This document shows positions 26,099 to 33,580 of a stretch of DNA of 64,000 nt, piece after piece. Location: NCBI GenBank assembly GCA_900555635.1, contig USLU01000008.1, positions 62,001 to 126,000 on the forward strand, given 5' to 3'. Position numbers and translations under genes: made by a program. The stretch's first letter is position 1, and the number at the start of each line of letters is the position of its first letter. The DNA is from an uncultured Bacteroides sp. (GTDB taxonomy: Bacteria; Bacteroidota; Bacteroidia; Bacteroidales; Bacteroidaceae). Below the pieces are notes generated by a model. It saw nothing but the letters and a program-made list of their open reading frames with translations. It did no database searches and had not been told where the DNA came from.

Positions 26099-26830
26099 TT
26101 AATAGAGGTTTTGGGGTATTCGTTTCTGGGCCTGCTCAAAGTCTTCTACAGTGTCCAACTCGACCGAGAAAAACTCCGTTGTATCTATAGCATAGAAATT
26201 GTGCCCTTGTGGTATCAGTCTTTCAAAAGCACGTTCATAGAAGATATTATCTAGCTTCTCTATATTAATCATAGTCTCCAGCTCCTTGAATAAAGCTTCA
26301 GTGTACTGGGGGGAGATTTTTTCAATGCCGATAGATTCGCCAATTGCATCTTTTATGGAGCATACTTTGCTTATTTCAATCACTTTAGAGTCTGCATCAG
26401 CGATCACTTTTATCTCTTCGGCTCCTAGCTCATGCCGATTTAGTGCTAATGCGTTGCTGCTGTCAGAGTGGAGTAATTTATTTACAATGAGAGGATCGAA
26501 TAAAATGTCGCTGTCCAATAGTAATACTTCTTCTCCATCAGTGTATGGGCGCGTAAGCCATAAAGAATAAATATTATTTGTTGACTCATATTTTTCATTG
26601 TAAATGAAAGTGATATCCTGTGATGGATACTTTGTGTGCAAGAAGTCAACGATTTGTTGTTGGCGATAGCCGGTGACAACAATGAACTCTTTGATCTCAT
26701 TCTGTATCAAAGCATCAAATGCTCGTTCCAACAAACTTCGTCCTCCTATTTTGAGGAGGCATTTGGGGGTAGTGTCGGTTAATGGACGCAGGCGGGATGC
26801 AATGCCTGCAGCTAATATAACTGCTTTCAT
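26099..26830 (-). CDS. LicC-like sugar/choline-phosphate nucleotidyltransferase
   Basis: This 243-residue NTP-transferase activates a phosphorylated small molecule as an NDP derivative. It opens with the pyrophosphorylase signature MKAVILAAGIASRLRPLT and the Lys-containing TPKCLLKIGG. The metal-binding DSDILFDP follows at about residue 105. Length and layout fit LicC-type CTP:phosphocholine cytidylyltransferases, but sugar nucleotidyltransferases look alike. Its start overlaps the upstream PLP-enzyme stop by four bases (ATGA). Next to LicD it most simply provides the CDP-linked donor. Confidence 0.87.
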   Translation of the reverse strand: MKAVILAAGIASRLRPLTDTTPKCLLKIGGRSLLERAFDALIQNEIKEFIVVTGYRQQQIVDFLHTKYPSQDITFIYNEKYESTNNIYSLWLTRPYTDGEEVLLLDSDILFDPLIVNKLLHSDSSNALALNRHELGAEEIKVIADADSKVIEISKVCSIKDAIGESIGIEKISPQYTEALFKELETMINIEKLDNIFYERAFERLIPQGHNFYAIDTTEFFSVELDTVEDFEQAQKRIPQNLY

Positions 26831-27879
26831 CTATTTGCGATTTCTTTAATTGTATCTATCACAAAGCGGTTGTGTTCGGGACGACCGAAAGTAATGCGCA
26901 AATGCATATTTATATCAGGTTCATTCATGAACTTTATTTTATAATGGTGCTGCGCAAATGCTTCTTGTAGAGCCTCTTTCAACTCTATCGGATATTTAAT
27001 CAGAATAAAATTGGCTACGGATTCATAGACCTTAAAGCCGGGTAACGAACCAATTTCTCGCTCATAGCATGCTCGGTCTTCATTCATTTGCTTTGCAATA
27101 TTACGGTAATGTGCGTCTGATTGAAGTGCGGCAATAGCAATGTCTTCCGATATACGATTGTATCCCAGGTACTTGTTGCTGTATCTACAGAAAGGATGGA
27201 GCTCTTTGCTGATAAAGCCAAAACCCATACGGAGACCAGGGAGGCCATAAAATTTGGATAATGTACGCGAAATGATTATGTTTGGATATTTGTCCGTCAG
27301 TTCTTTTATATAAGTTGTATCTATAGAAACAAATGAAGCATAAGCCTCGTCGACCAAGACAATGGTAGTGGCTGGAACAAAGGATAATAACTGTTTTAAC
27401 TCAGCAGGTGTGAGCCCATTGCCGGTAGGATTGTTGGGCGAAGCTAGTAAAAGAATTTTAGGCTTCTCTTTGTGTAGCATTTCTTTCAGTACTTTGAAGT
27501 CATACTTAAAAGTATTTCCTTCTTCATAAAGAGGATATTGCAATGTATGTCCGTGTACCTCGTCAGCAATAGACTTATAATACCACCATGAAAATTTGGG
27601 TATTAGTATTGTCTTATTACCGTCTTCCTCGGTTAAAAAATAATGTACGGCATTCTTTAGAATATCTTCTCCACCATATCCAAGTAGCACTTGTTGTTCA
27701 TCTATATTGTATAACTTAGAGAGAAATACTGATAAAATACTTTTCTTCCCTTCATCGTATATACGAGTATAAAAACATAACTTGTTTATATCGAAGTTTT
27801 TGAAGGCTTCTACTACTTCTTCGGAAGGTTCATAATTAAACTCGTTCCGATCTAAAAAAATAGTCTTTGTTGACTCCAT
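26827..27879 (-). CDS. HisC/CobD-like PLP-dependent enzyme
   Basis: This 350-residue fold-type I PLP enzyme resembles histidinol-phosphate aminotransferase. PLP-contact elements are GYGGEDILKNAVHYFL, ASPNNPTGNGLTP, VDEAYASFV and the Schiff-base lysine in RTLSKFYGLPGLRMGFG. The C-terminal substrate arginine is probably in LRITFGRPEHN. It is the first gene of a cassette with a LicC-like transferase and LicD, and no his genes are near. A CobD-like phospho-amino-acid decarboxylase making an amino-alcohol phosphate is therefore as plausible as an aminotransferase. A promoter element is at 27946..27939. Confidence 0.85.
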   Translation of the reverse strand: MESTKTIFLDRNEFNYEPSEEVVEAFKNFDINKLCFYTRIYDEGKKSILSVFLSKLYNIDEQQVLLGYGGEDILKNAVHYFLTEEDGNKTILIPKFSWWYYKSIADEVHGHTLQYPLYEEGNTFKYDFKVLKEMLHKEKPKILLLASPNNPTGNGLTPAELKQLLSFVPATTIVLVDEAYASFVSIDTTYIKELTDKYPNIIISRTLSKFYGLPGLRMGFGFISKELHPFCRYSNKYLGYNRISEDIAIAALQSDAHYRNIAKQMNEDRACYEREIGSLPGFKVYESVANFILIKYPIELKEALQEAFAQHHYKIKFMNEPDINMHLRITFGRPEHNRFVIDTIKEIANR

Positions 27880-27938
27880 ATCGCTGTATATAATATTTTT
27901 ATAAAGATGCTTTTAGTGACTTTAATCTAAATGATTTA

Positions 27939-27946
27939 CAAAGGTA
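27939..27946 (-). promoter_or_regulatory. Bacteroides -7 element for the PLP-LicC-LicD cassette
   Basis: On the minus strand this reads TACCTTTG, 60 bases upstream of the PLP-enzyme start. It gives the cassette its own transcript. Confidence 0.5.
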
Positions 27947-27992
27947 TGCATTTTGCTTGGATATGTCAAACATAACTGTTTTTCTTGTCTGG

Positions 27993-29123
27993 TCATAGCA
28001 GTGAATGGTACACTTCCATCATCTGTGGTATTAGCTTGTCCTGCTCAAAATGTGAAGCGTATTCCAATCCGTTGCTGATCATTTTTTGCTGTAAATCTTC
28101 GTCGCTAATCACTCTGTCAATTGCTTCCGCCAAGGCTTTAGGGTCCTCGGGGTGTATGTACAGTGAATGGGGACCACCAGCCTCTTCAAGGCATGAACCC
28201 GTAGCGCCGATTACTGGTATTTTGCTATTAAGCGCTTCTAATAGGGGTATTCCAAAGCCTTCAAAAAAGCTAGGGTAAATAAATAAGGAGGCCATTTGAT
28301 AGAAGGCAAGCAGATGCTTGAACTCAACATTGTGAAACATCATTAACCGTTCGGATAAACCATGTTCCTTGGCATATTGAAGCACTTTACCAGCATAAGG
28401 GGTATATTTTCCTATTGCCACTAAAGGCAAGTTGCTCTTACTTTCCTTTAAAGCTTTTACAATTAGTAAGAGGTTTTTACGGCTTTCAATGCTTCCTACA
28501 CACAATAAATACTTTTCCGGAAGCGAATACATCTCTCTGACCTCTTGTTTAAGAGCATCGTCTACAGGGTTTCGAAAACTTTCGTCGCATCCTTGATAAA
28601 TGACCTTTATTTTTTCTTCAGGAGTTCCAAAGTAGTGCATAATATCTCTTTTGGTACATTCACTGATGGCGATAATACGGTCGGCTACTTTACAAGCGTG
28701 TTTGCACTTTAACATATAGATCGTTCTATCTATCAATGGGAAAAACTCGGGATAGCGTAGAAAAATCAAGTCGTGAATGGTAACAACACTTTTCGTATTT
28801 TTTAATTTCTCAATTCCAAAGGGGAGTTCGTTGCTCAATCCGTGGTAGATTGAGACATTATCTGATTTAATGAGGTTGCAAATGCTACTGATACGCCATA
28901 GTGAAGAGAACCGTTTCCAAATATAATTATGTGGATAGCGAATTATACAATTCTTTTGTTTAGCGATAGTTCCGAGTAGCTTCGTTTTTTGTGCAATCGG
29001 AGTATAAAGAAGATATTTATTTTCAGGGTAGCAGCGACTAAATCCTTCAATTATTAATCGGCTGTAATTGCCGAGCCCTGTACGGTTCTGTGCAGCTCTT
29101 TTGGCATCAAAGGCTATTTTCAT
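27993..29123 (-). CDS. Glycosyltransferase family 4/1
   Basis: This 376-residue GT-B glycosyltransferase has an N-terminal acceptor loop KRAAQNRTGLGNYSRLIIEG. The C-terminal donor site has the typical E-x7-E stretch (SFFEGFGIPLLEALNSKIPV) and GSIESRKNLLLIVKAL. Its layout is that of mannosyl- or rhamnosyltransferases acting in O-antigen or LOS assembly. It is monocistronic, with a -7 element at 29167..29160, and divergent from the heptosyltransferase gene. A GT4 gene at 46112-47230 on the same strand has a similar organisation. Confidence 0.88.
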   Translation of the reverse strand: MKIAFDAKRAAQNRTGLGNYSRLIIEGFSRCYPENKYLLYTPIAQKTKLLGTIAKQKNCIIRYPHNYIWKRFSSLWRISSICNLIKSDNVSIYHGLSNELPFGIEKLKNTKSVVTIHDLIFLRYPEFFPLIDRTIYMLKCKHACKVADRIIAISECTKRDIMHYFGTPEEKIKVIYQGCDESFRNPVDDALKQEVREMYSLPEKYLLCVGSIESRKNLLLIVKALKESKSNLPLVAIGKYTPYAGKVLQYAKEHGLSERLMMFHNVEFKHLLAFYQMASLFIYPSFFEGFGIPLLEALNSKIPVIGATGSCLEEAGGPHSLYIHPEDPKALAEAIDRVISDEDLQQKMISNGLEYASHFEQDKLIPQMMEVYHSLL

Positions 29124-29159
29124 CAGATAATTTATATTTCAGAAAAAGTAATGTGTCGG

Positions 29160-29167
29160 CAAAGATA
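29160..29167 (-). promoter_or_regulatory. Bacteroides -7 element for the GT4 gene
   Basis: On the minus strand this reads TATCTTTG, 37 bases upstream of the start at 29123. Confidence 0.5.
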
Positions 29168-29209
29168 ATCCTTTTTGTTTATTTTGGTGGAAGAATCGAT
29201 TGAAATAAT

Positions 29210-29217
29210 TAATTTTG
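29210..29217 (+). promoter_or_regulatory. Bacteroides -7 element for the heptosyltransferase
   Basis: TAATTTTG fits TAnnTTTG and lies 41 bases upstream of the ATG at 29259. Confidence 0.45.
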
Positions 29218-29258
29218 CTGCTAAATCATAGTGAGTTGGAAAACTTTATTCTATTGTT

Positions 29259-30257
29259 ATGGCAAAATTTTTAATTATACGTTTTAGTTCGATAGGAGAT
29301 ATTATTCAGTGTATGGGAGTGGTTGGCGGTATTCGCGAGCGATTTGAAGAGGTTGAAATTCATTGGATAACCCGGAAAGATATGGTGGGGATACTATCTG
29401 TAGATAGCCGGATCGATAAAATTTGGGCTTTTGATAAGTCTACAGGTTTTTCCGGGTTACTAAAAATGGCGGCTGAACTGAGAAAAGAGAAGTTTGACTA
29501 TATCTATGATGCGCATAGCAATATACGTTCTAATATATTGAAGCTGATACTATCGCCTATCCCTTTTCTAAAGCCCTATGTGGCTTTGCGTAGTAAGGAA
29601 AGAGGCAAACGCTTTTTGCTTTTTAATCTAGGCATCAATTTTTTTGATAAACCTTTCAGGGGTGTTGTCTCATTTCAAAAACCACTTAAAAAATGGGGTA
29701 TAATTCATTTTCCTACGAATTTTAAAGGTTGGCAATTTCCTGCTGAAATATGTAGTAAATACGAGGGCTTTATAAAGAAAGACATGGTGACACTTATACC
29801 GTCTGCCAATTGGGAAATGAAACGGTGGCCTGTATTTCACTGGCAAGCACTTATCCAACAACTTCCTAATTATACTTTTGTTATATTGGCTGGACCGAAA
29901 GATACATTTTGCGAAGAGATCAGAAGCGTAGCACCTGAAAGGGTCATAAATTTGGCGGGCTGCACTTCGTTGATGGAATCTTGTTACATTGTGTCCCAAT
30001 CTAATATAGTGGTCAGTGCTGATACTGGCTTTATGCATGCAGCCGATTTATTTCATATTCCGGCCCTTGCGTTGATGGGACCTACTGCTTTTGGTTTTCC
30101 TACAGGGCCTACGGTTGAGATACTCGAAAAAGAGATGCCTTGTCGTCCTTGTACGAAGGATGGAAGAGGCAAATGTAAACTGTCTGTTTGCCAGCAATGT
30201 ATGGTGGATATTACCCCTAAGCAAGTAGCTGCTAGTATTATTGCTTCTCTTGGTTGA
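29259..30257 (+). CDS. Glycosyltransferase family 9 (LPS heptosyltransferase type)
   Basis: This 332-residue GT9 protein is of the type that transfers heptose from ADP-heptose to LPS core. The N-terminus FLIIRFSSIGDIIQCMGVVGG is the family start. The donor site includes VTLIPSANWEMKRWP, a conserved VVSADTGFMHAADLF stretch and ALMGPTAFGFPTGP. It faces hldE, gmhB and gmhA, which make ADP-heptose, so substrate and enzyme are encoded side by side. Its last 20 bases overlap the 3' end of hldE. Confidence 0.9.
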   Translation: MAKFLIIRFSSIGDIIQCMGVVGGIRERFEEVEIHWITRKDMVGILSVDSRIDKIWAFDKSTGFSGLLKMAAELRKEKFDYIYDAHSNIRSNILKLILSPIPFLKPYVALRSKERGKRFLLFNLGINFFDKPFRGVVSFQKPLKKWGIIHFPTNFKGWQFPAEICSKYEGFIKKDMVTLIPSANWEMKRWPVFHWQALIQQLPNYTFVILAGPKDTFCEEIRSVAPERVINLAGCTSLMESCYIVSQSNIVVSADTGFMHAADLFHIPALALMGPTAFGFPTGPTVEILEKEMPCRPCTKDGRGKCKLSVCQQCMVDITPKQVAASIIASLG

Positions 30258-31668
30258 TAGATTGAATTGTTTTAGTAGTTGAGTAACCATCTACAAATGG
30301 AATAGTCACAGTTTCTTTTGCGTACTCTCTACCTACTATGTTTTCAATCTCATAATCACCGCCTTTTACTAATACATCCGGAGCTACTATCTTGATAAGA
30401 TTCAATGGAGTGTCTTCTGTAAATATTACAACGTAGTCTACGGATTCGAGCGCTGACATAACCGTAGCGCGGGCGTTTTCATTATTGATGGGACGTGAAT
30501 CTCCTTTCAATCGCTTTACTGAACTATCAGAGTTTAGACCTAGAATGAGAATATCTCCCATGTTTTTTGCTTTCTCCAAATAGAAAACATGTCCTTTGTG
30601 AAGAATGTCAAAACATCCGTTTGTAAATACAATCTTGCGTCCTTGTGATCGTAATTGTTTTAGGGTGTCTGCAAGTTGCTCCATTGGAATAAGTTTGCTA
30701 TCCGTTTTACCTGTTTGTAGTTCAGCCTGTAATTCTTTGAACAGGATGGGACTGGTTCCTATCTTTCCTACAACTATGCCGGCGGCTTTATTGGCAAGAT
30801 GGATAGCATCTGCAATGGGCATATTGGCAGCTAAAGCGGCTGCTAACGTTGCTACCACCGTATCACCAGCACCCGAAACATCATAAACTTCTTTGGCTTC
30901 GGTGGGAATATCCAAAGAAGCTTCAGGGGCTATATAAGACATTCCTTTTTCCGAGCGGGTTACTAATAAGGAATTGAGATCATACTTTTTCAGTATATTG
31001 TTTGCTACATCAAGAATAGCTTCGTTCTCATTTTTTACTTCAATCCCCGAAACTTCTGAAAGTTCTTTCAAATTCGGAGTAATGATGGTGGCAGAACGAT
31101 ATTTCTGCCAATTCTTTCCTTTAGGATCTATAATCACTTTTTTCCCTTGTAGGGTAGAGGCTGATATGACATATTGGCAAATAGTATCATTGCATATACC
31201 TTTGCCATAATCGGAGATAACTACAATGTCTACTTCGGGAAGAGCCTTTTCTACAGCATGTAAAATTTTATATTCAATTTCTTTATCCAGAGTTTCAATT
31301 TCAGTCTCGAAATCCAGTCGTACAACTTGCTGGTTGTTACCTATTACACGAGTTTTGGTAATAGTGGGATGTTCTGTTTGGAATAAATCATTCTTTATAT
31401 TTAAGCTGGCAAACATTTCTAGCATTGTTTTTCCATTGTGGTCATTGCCAAGTAGACTGATAATGTATGGAAAACATTCTAGACCTAATAAGTTTCTTGC
31501 AACATTGGCAGCTCCTCCCAGTACACTGTAAGTGCGGTTGACACGGACAATGGGCACAGGGGCCTCAGGTGAAATCCTTTTTACATCTCCTATGTGGTAG
31601 GTGTCTAACATTACATCTCCTATAATGAGTACTCTCTTCCCTTTCAGAATATTCTGTTCTTTGTTCAT
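30238..31668 (-). CDS. hldE: Bifunctional heptose-7-phosphate kinase / heptose-1-phosphate adenylyltransferase
   Basis: This 476-residue fused enzyme carries two steps of ADP-heptose synthesis. The N-terminal PfkB-type kinase (about residues 1-320) shows ERISPEAPVPI-like sequence (KRISPEAPVPIVRV), LGGAANVARNL and the catalytic DVSGAGDTVVATLAAAL. The C-terminal nucleotidyltransferase (about 340-476) starts at VFTNGCFDILHKGHVFYL, with the HxGH-type site, and contains STTKTIQSI. The start overlaps gmhB by four bases. The same two domains are separate genes in many bacteria. Confidence 0.96.
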   Translation of the reverse strand: MNKEQNILKGKRVLIIGDVMLDTYHIGDVKRISPEAPVPIVRVNRTYSVLGGAANVARNLLGLECFPYIISLLGNDHNGKTMLEMFASLNIKNDLFQTEHPTITKTRVIGNNQQVVRLDFETEIETLDKEIEYKILHAVEKALPEVDIVVISDYGKGICNDTICQYVISASTLQGKKVIIDPKGKNWQKYRSATIITPNLKELSEVSGIEVKNENEAILDVANNILKKYDLNSLLVTRSEKGMSYIAPEASLDIPTEAKEVYDVSGAGDTVVATLAAALAANMPIADAIHLANKAAGIVVGKIGTSPILFKELQAELQTGKTDSKLIPMEQLADTLKQLRSQGRKIVFTNGCFDILHKGHVFYLEKAKNMGDILILGLNSDSSVKRLKGDSRPINNENARATVMSALESVDYVVIFTEDTPLNLIKIVAPDVLVKGGDYEIENIVGREYAKETVTIPFVDGYSTTKTIQSINQEKQ

Positions 31669-32153
31669 AATCTGTTGTTCTTTAATTGATTTGCCCAGTA
31701 TAAAAGGGAATGCTCGCCAGTAATCAAGAAAGATTTGATACCGCTATTTTTTCCACATTCAACATCTGAATTTTTATCTCCAAACATATATGAATCGTCA
31801 GGATTAATCTTATATTGTTTGATAGCTTCCATTACCAGGTAAGGAGAGGGTTTACGACATTTGCACTTTTCCTCAGGAGCATGGGGGCATGTGAAGAAGC
31901 TGCTTATTACAATTCCGCATTTCTTCAATTCTTGTGACAAGGCTTGATTAAATAACTCAGCATCTTCCAAAGTGAAATACCCGCGGCCTATACCGGACTG
32001 ATTGGTTATGACAATCAATAGATAACCTAATTCTTGAAAAATTTGGAGCGCTTCGATAACTCCGGGCAAGAATTCAAGATTTTCAGTTCTGTAGACATAA
32101 CCAAAATCAACGTTAATTGTGCCGTCACGGTCAAGAAATATAGCTTTATCCAT
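31665..32153 (-). CDS. gmhB: D-glycero-beta-D-manno-heptose 1,7-bisphosphate 7-phosphatase
   Basis: This 162-residue HAD-family phosphatase removes the 7-phosphate from heptose bisphosphate. The motif I aspartates are in IFLDRDGTINVD. Motif II is in IVITNQSGIGRGYF, and the zinc site is given by CPHAPEEKCKCRKPSP. Motif IV is MFGDKNSDVECG. It overlaps gmhA by eight bases and hldE by four, forming a tight gmhA-gmhB-hldE operon in pathway order. Confidence 0.95.
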   Translation of the reverse strand: MDKAIFLDRDGTINVDFGYVYRTENLEFLPGVIEALQIFQELGYLLIVITNQSGIGRGYFTLEDAELFNQALSQELKKCGIVISSFFTCPHAPEEKCKCRKPSPYLVMEAIKQYKINPDDSYMFGDKNSDVECGKNSGIKSFLITGEHSLLYWANQLKNNRL

Positions 32154-32727
32154 GGGAAACTAGTTTATTATCAACAATGCCACATAAAATATGCCCGATG
32201 GTAATGTGTATTTCTTGAATCCTTGCAGATTCGAGATGAGGTATAATGAAAGAATAATCACAAAGATCTTTGCATTTACCTCCATTTCTTCCCAAGAACC
32301 CGACTGTTGTAATATCCATAGCTTTTGCTTTTTGTAGAGCATATTCCACGTTAGGAGAGTTGCCGCTTGTGGAAAGAGCTATTAGGATGTCTCCTTTTGA
32401 TCCTAATGCAGCAGTTTGACGCTCAAAAATGCGGCTGAAGCCGTAATCATTGCTGACTGCTGTCAGTATGGATGTATCTGTAGTCATTGCTATAGCGGGC
32501 AGGCCTTCTCGTTCAGTAACAAAACGTCCTACGAGTTCGGCTGCAATGTGCTGGGCATCGGCTGCACTTCCACCATTGCCACAAAGTAATACTTTGTGAC
32601 CTTGCTGAAGGGTCTGTGCCATCAGGTTGCCAACGGTCTCAATGTCAGCCATCATCTGGTGGTTGTTAAGAATGCCTTCTTTTAGCTTGATACCTTCTAC
32701 TATGGACTGAGTGATATAATCTTGCAT
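32146..32727 (-). CDS. gmhA: Sedoheptulose-7-phosphate isomerase
   Basis: This 193-residue SIS-domain enzyme makes D-glycero-D-manno-heptose 7-phosphate, the first step of LPS heptose synthesis. Family motifs are LLCGNGGSAADAQHIAAELVG, IALSTSGNSPNVEYAL and the late IQEIHITIGHILCG. It is the first gene of the heptose operon, with a -7 element at 32757..32750 just 22 bases upstream. Confidence 0.95.
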   Translation of the reverse strand: MQDYITQSIVEGIKLKEGILNNHQMMADIETVGNLMAQTLQQGHKVLLCGNGGSAADAQHIAAELVGRFVTEREGLPAIAMTTDTSILTAVSNDYGFSRIFERQTAALGSKGDILIALSTSGNSPNVEYALQKAKAMDITTVGFLGRNGGKCKDLCDYSFIIPHLESARIQEIHITIGHILCGIVDNKLVSHG

Positions 32728-32749
32728 AATTCTTCAGATTTTATATTTG

Positions 32750-32757
32750 CAAAGATA
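32750..32757 (-). promoter_or_regulatory. Bacteroides -7 element for the gmhA-gmhB-hldE operon
   Basis: On the minus strand this reads TATCTTTG, 22 bases upstream of the gmhA start. Confidence 0.6.
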
Positions 32758-32759
32758 CT

Positions 32760-33509
32760 TTAGAAGTGAAGTTTACTTTTTATATAGTTCTTAAACTGCC
32801 TTTGTTTTTTCCATTTCAACCTGCTAAATAAGGTGAAAAAAATGCATTCCTCAAGATCAAAGCCTCGTCTATCTGCATACCAAGGTAGCACTTTTGTGAA
32901 ATCACTGGCAGGGATTCCTAGTTGGCTGAATCCATTCATAGATTGTCTGATTCCAGGAACTTTGCCTAATTTTAAACGATTAATATCTATCAAAGCGAAA
33001 TTATATTTATCATTCTCTTTGTGATAGAAAATATTTTTAGGATTGTAGTCCAAAGGTAGAACTTTATTCAGATGTAGTTTCAAGGTGAATAAAACGAGAT
33101 CGTACATCAATTTATCTTTTTCTTCTTGACTCATATCAGTCTTGTTCGCATCTGCAACAAGAGGGTAAGATAGAAATTCTGAGAGAAAATATCCGGTATG
33201 GAAAAATCCGTTCTTTTTAATCTCTATATAGGCAACAGGAGCGGCGGTCTCAATTCCACGTTGCAGAAATAACTCTGCATATTCAAAGGCACGACGGGCT
33301 TTACTCTTACGGAACCAAGTGTAAATAAGGCAATTTATGAGAGCAGGTCTTTTGTACTTTTTGAGTACAAAGAGCTTGTCTTTTAAGCGGATCTTTTCAA
33401 CAGTGTTCCTCCGGTTGCAATACACTTCTTCTCGTTCATATTCTTCAGCCGGAATGGCTCGAATTAAACTCTCGTAAATTGCATAATGCGGATGAATATA
33501 TACTTTCAT
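32760..33509 (-). CDS. LPS-core kinase (Kdo kinase/WaaP-InaA type)
   Basis: This 249-residue small kinase-fold protein is probably the enzyme that phosphorylates Kdo or an inner-core sugar. The ATP-lysine region is FVLKKYKRPALIN, and a conserved helix RRAFEYAELFLQRGIETAAPV follows. The catalytic loop is unusual: LPLDYNPKNIF, where other family members have HGDL or HRDL before N. The metal Asp follows in ALIDINRLKLG. The position next to heptose genes supports a role in LPS core. It has its own promoter element at 33551..33544. Confidence 0.82.
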   Translation of the reverse strand: MKVYIHPHYAIYESLIRAIPAEEYEREEVYCNRRNTVEKIRLKDKLFVLKKYKRPALINCLIYTWFRKSKARRAFEYAELFLQRGIETAAPVAYIEIKKNGFFHTGYFLSEFLSYPLVADANKTDMSQEEKDKLMYDLVLFTLKLHLNKVLPLDYNPKNIFYHKENDKYNFALIDINRLKLGKVPGIRQSMNGFSQLGIPASDFTKVLPWYADRRGFDLEECIFFTLFSRLKWKKQRQFKNYIKSKLHF

Positions 33510-33543
33510 TACTTCCTCTTCATTTTACTTTTCTAGAATGCTA

Positions 33544-33551
33544 CAAAGATA
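33544..33551 (-). promoter_or_regulatory. Bacteroides -7 element for the core-kinase gene
   Basis: On the minus strand this reads TATCTTTG, 35 bases upstream of the start at 33509. Confidence 0.5.
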
Positions 33552-33580
33552 AAGTATATTTTGCTATCTGACAAGCTTTT

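Noticed and set aside
26089..26139. N-terminal extension of the LicD protein
   Set aside because: It would overlap the upstream nucleotidyltransferase gene by 41 bases; the ATG at 26088 gives a family-like start.
26827..27879. hisC of histidine biosynthesis
   Set aside because: No other his genes are near, and the gene is coupled to a LicC-like/LicD pair inside a glycan locus, so the symbol was not used.
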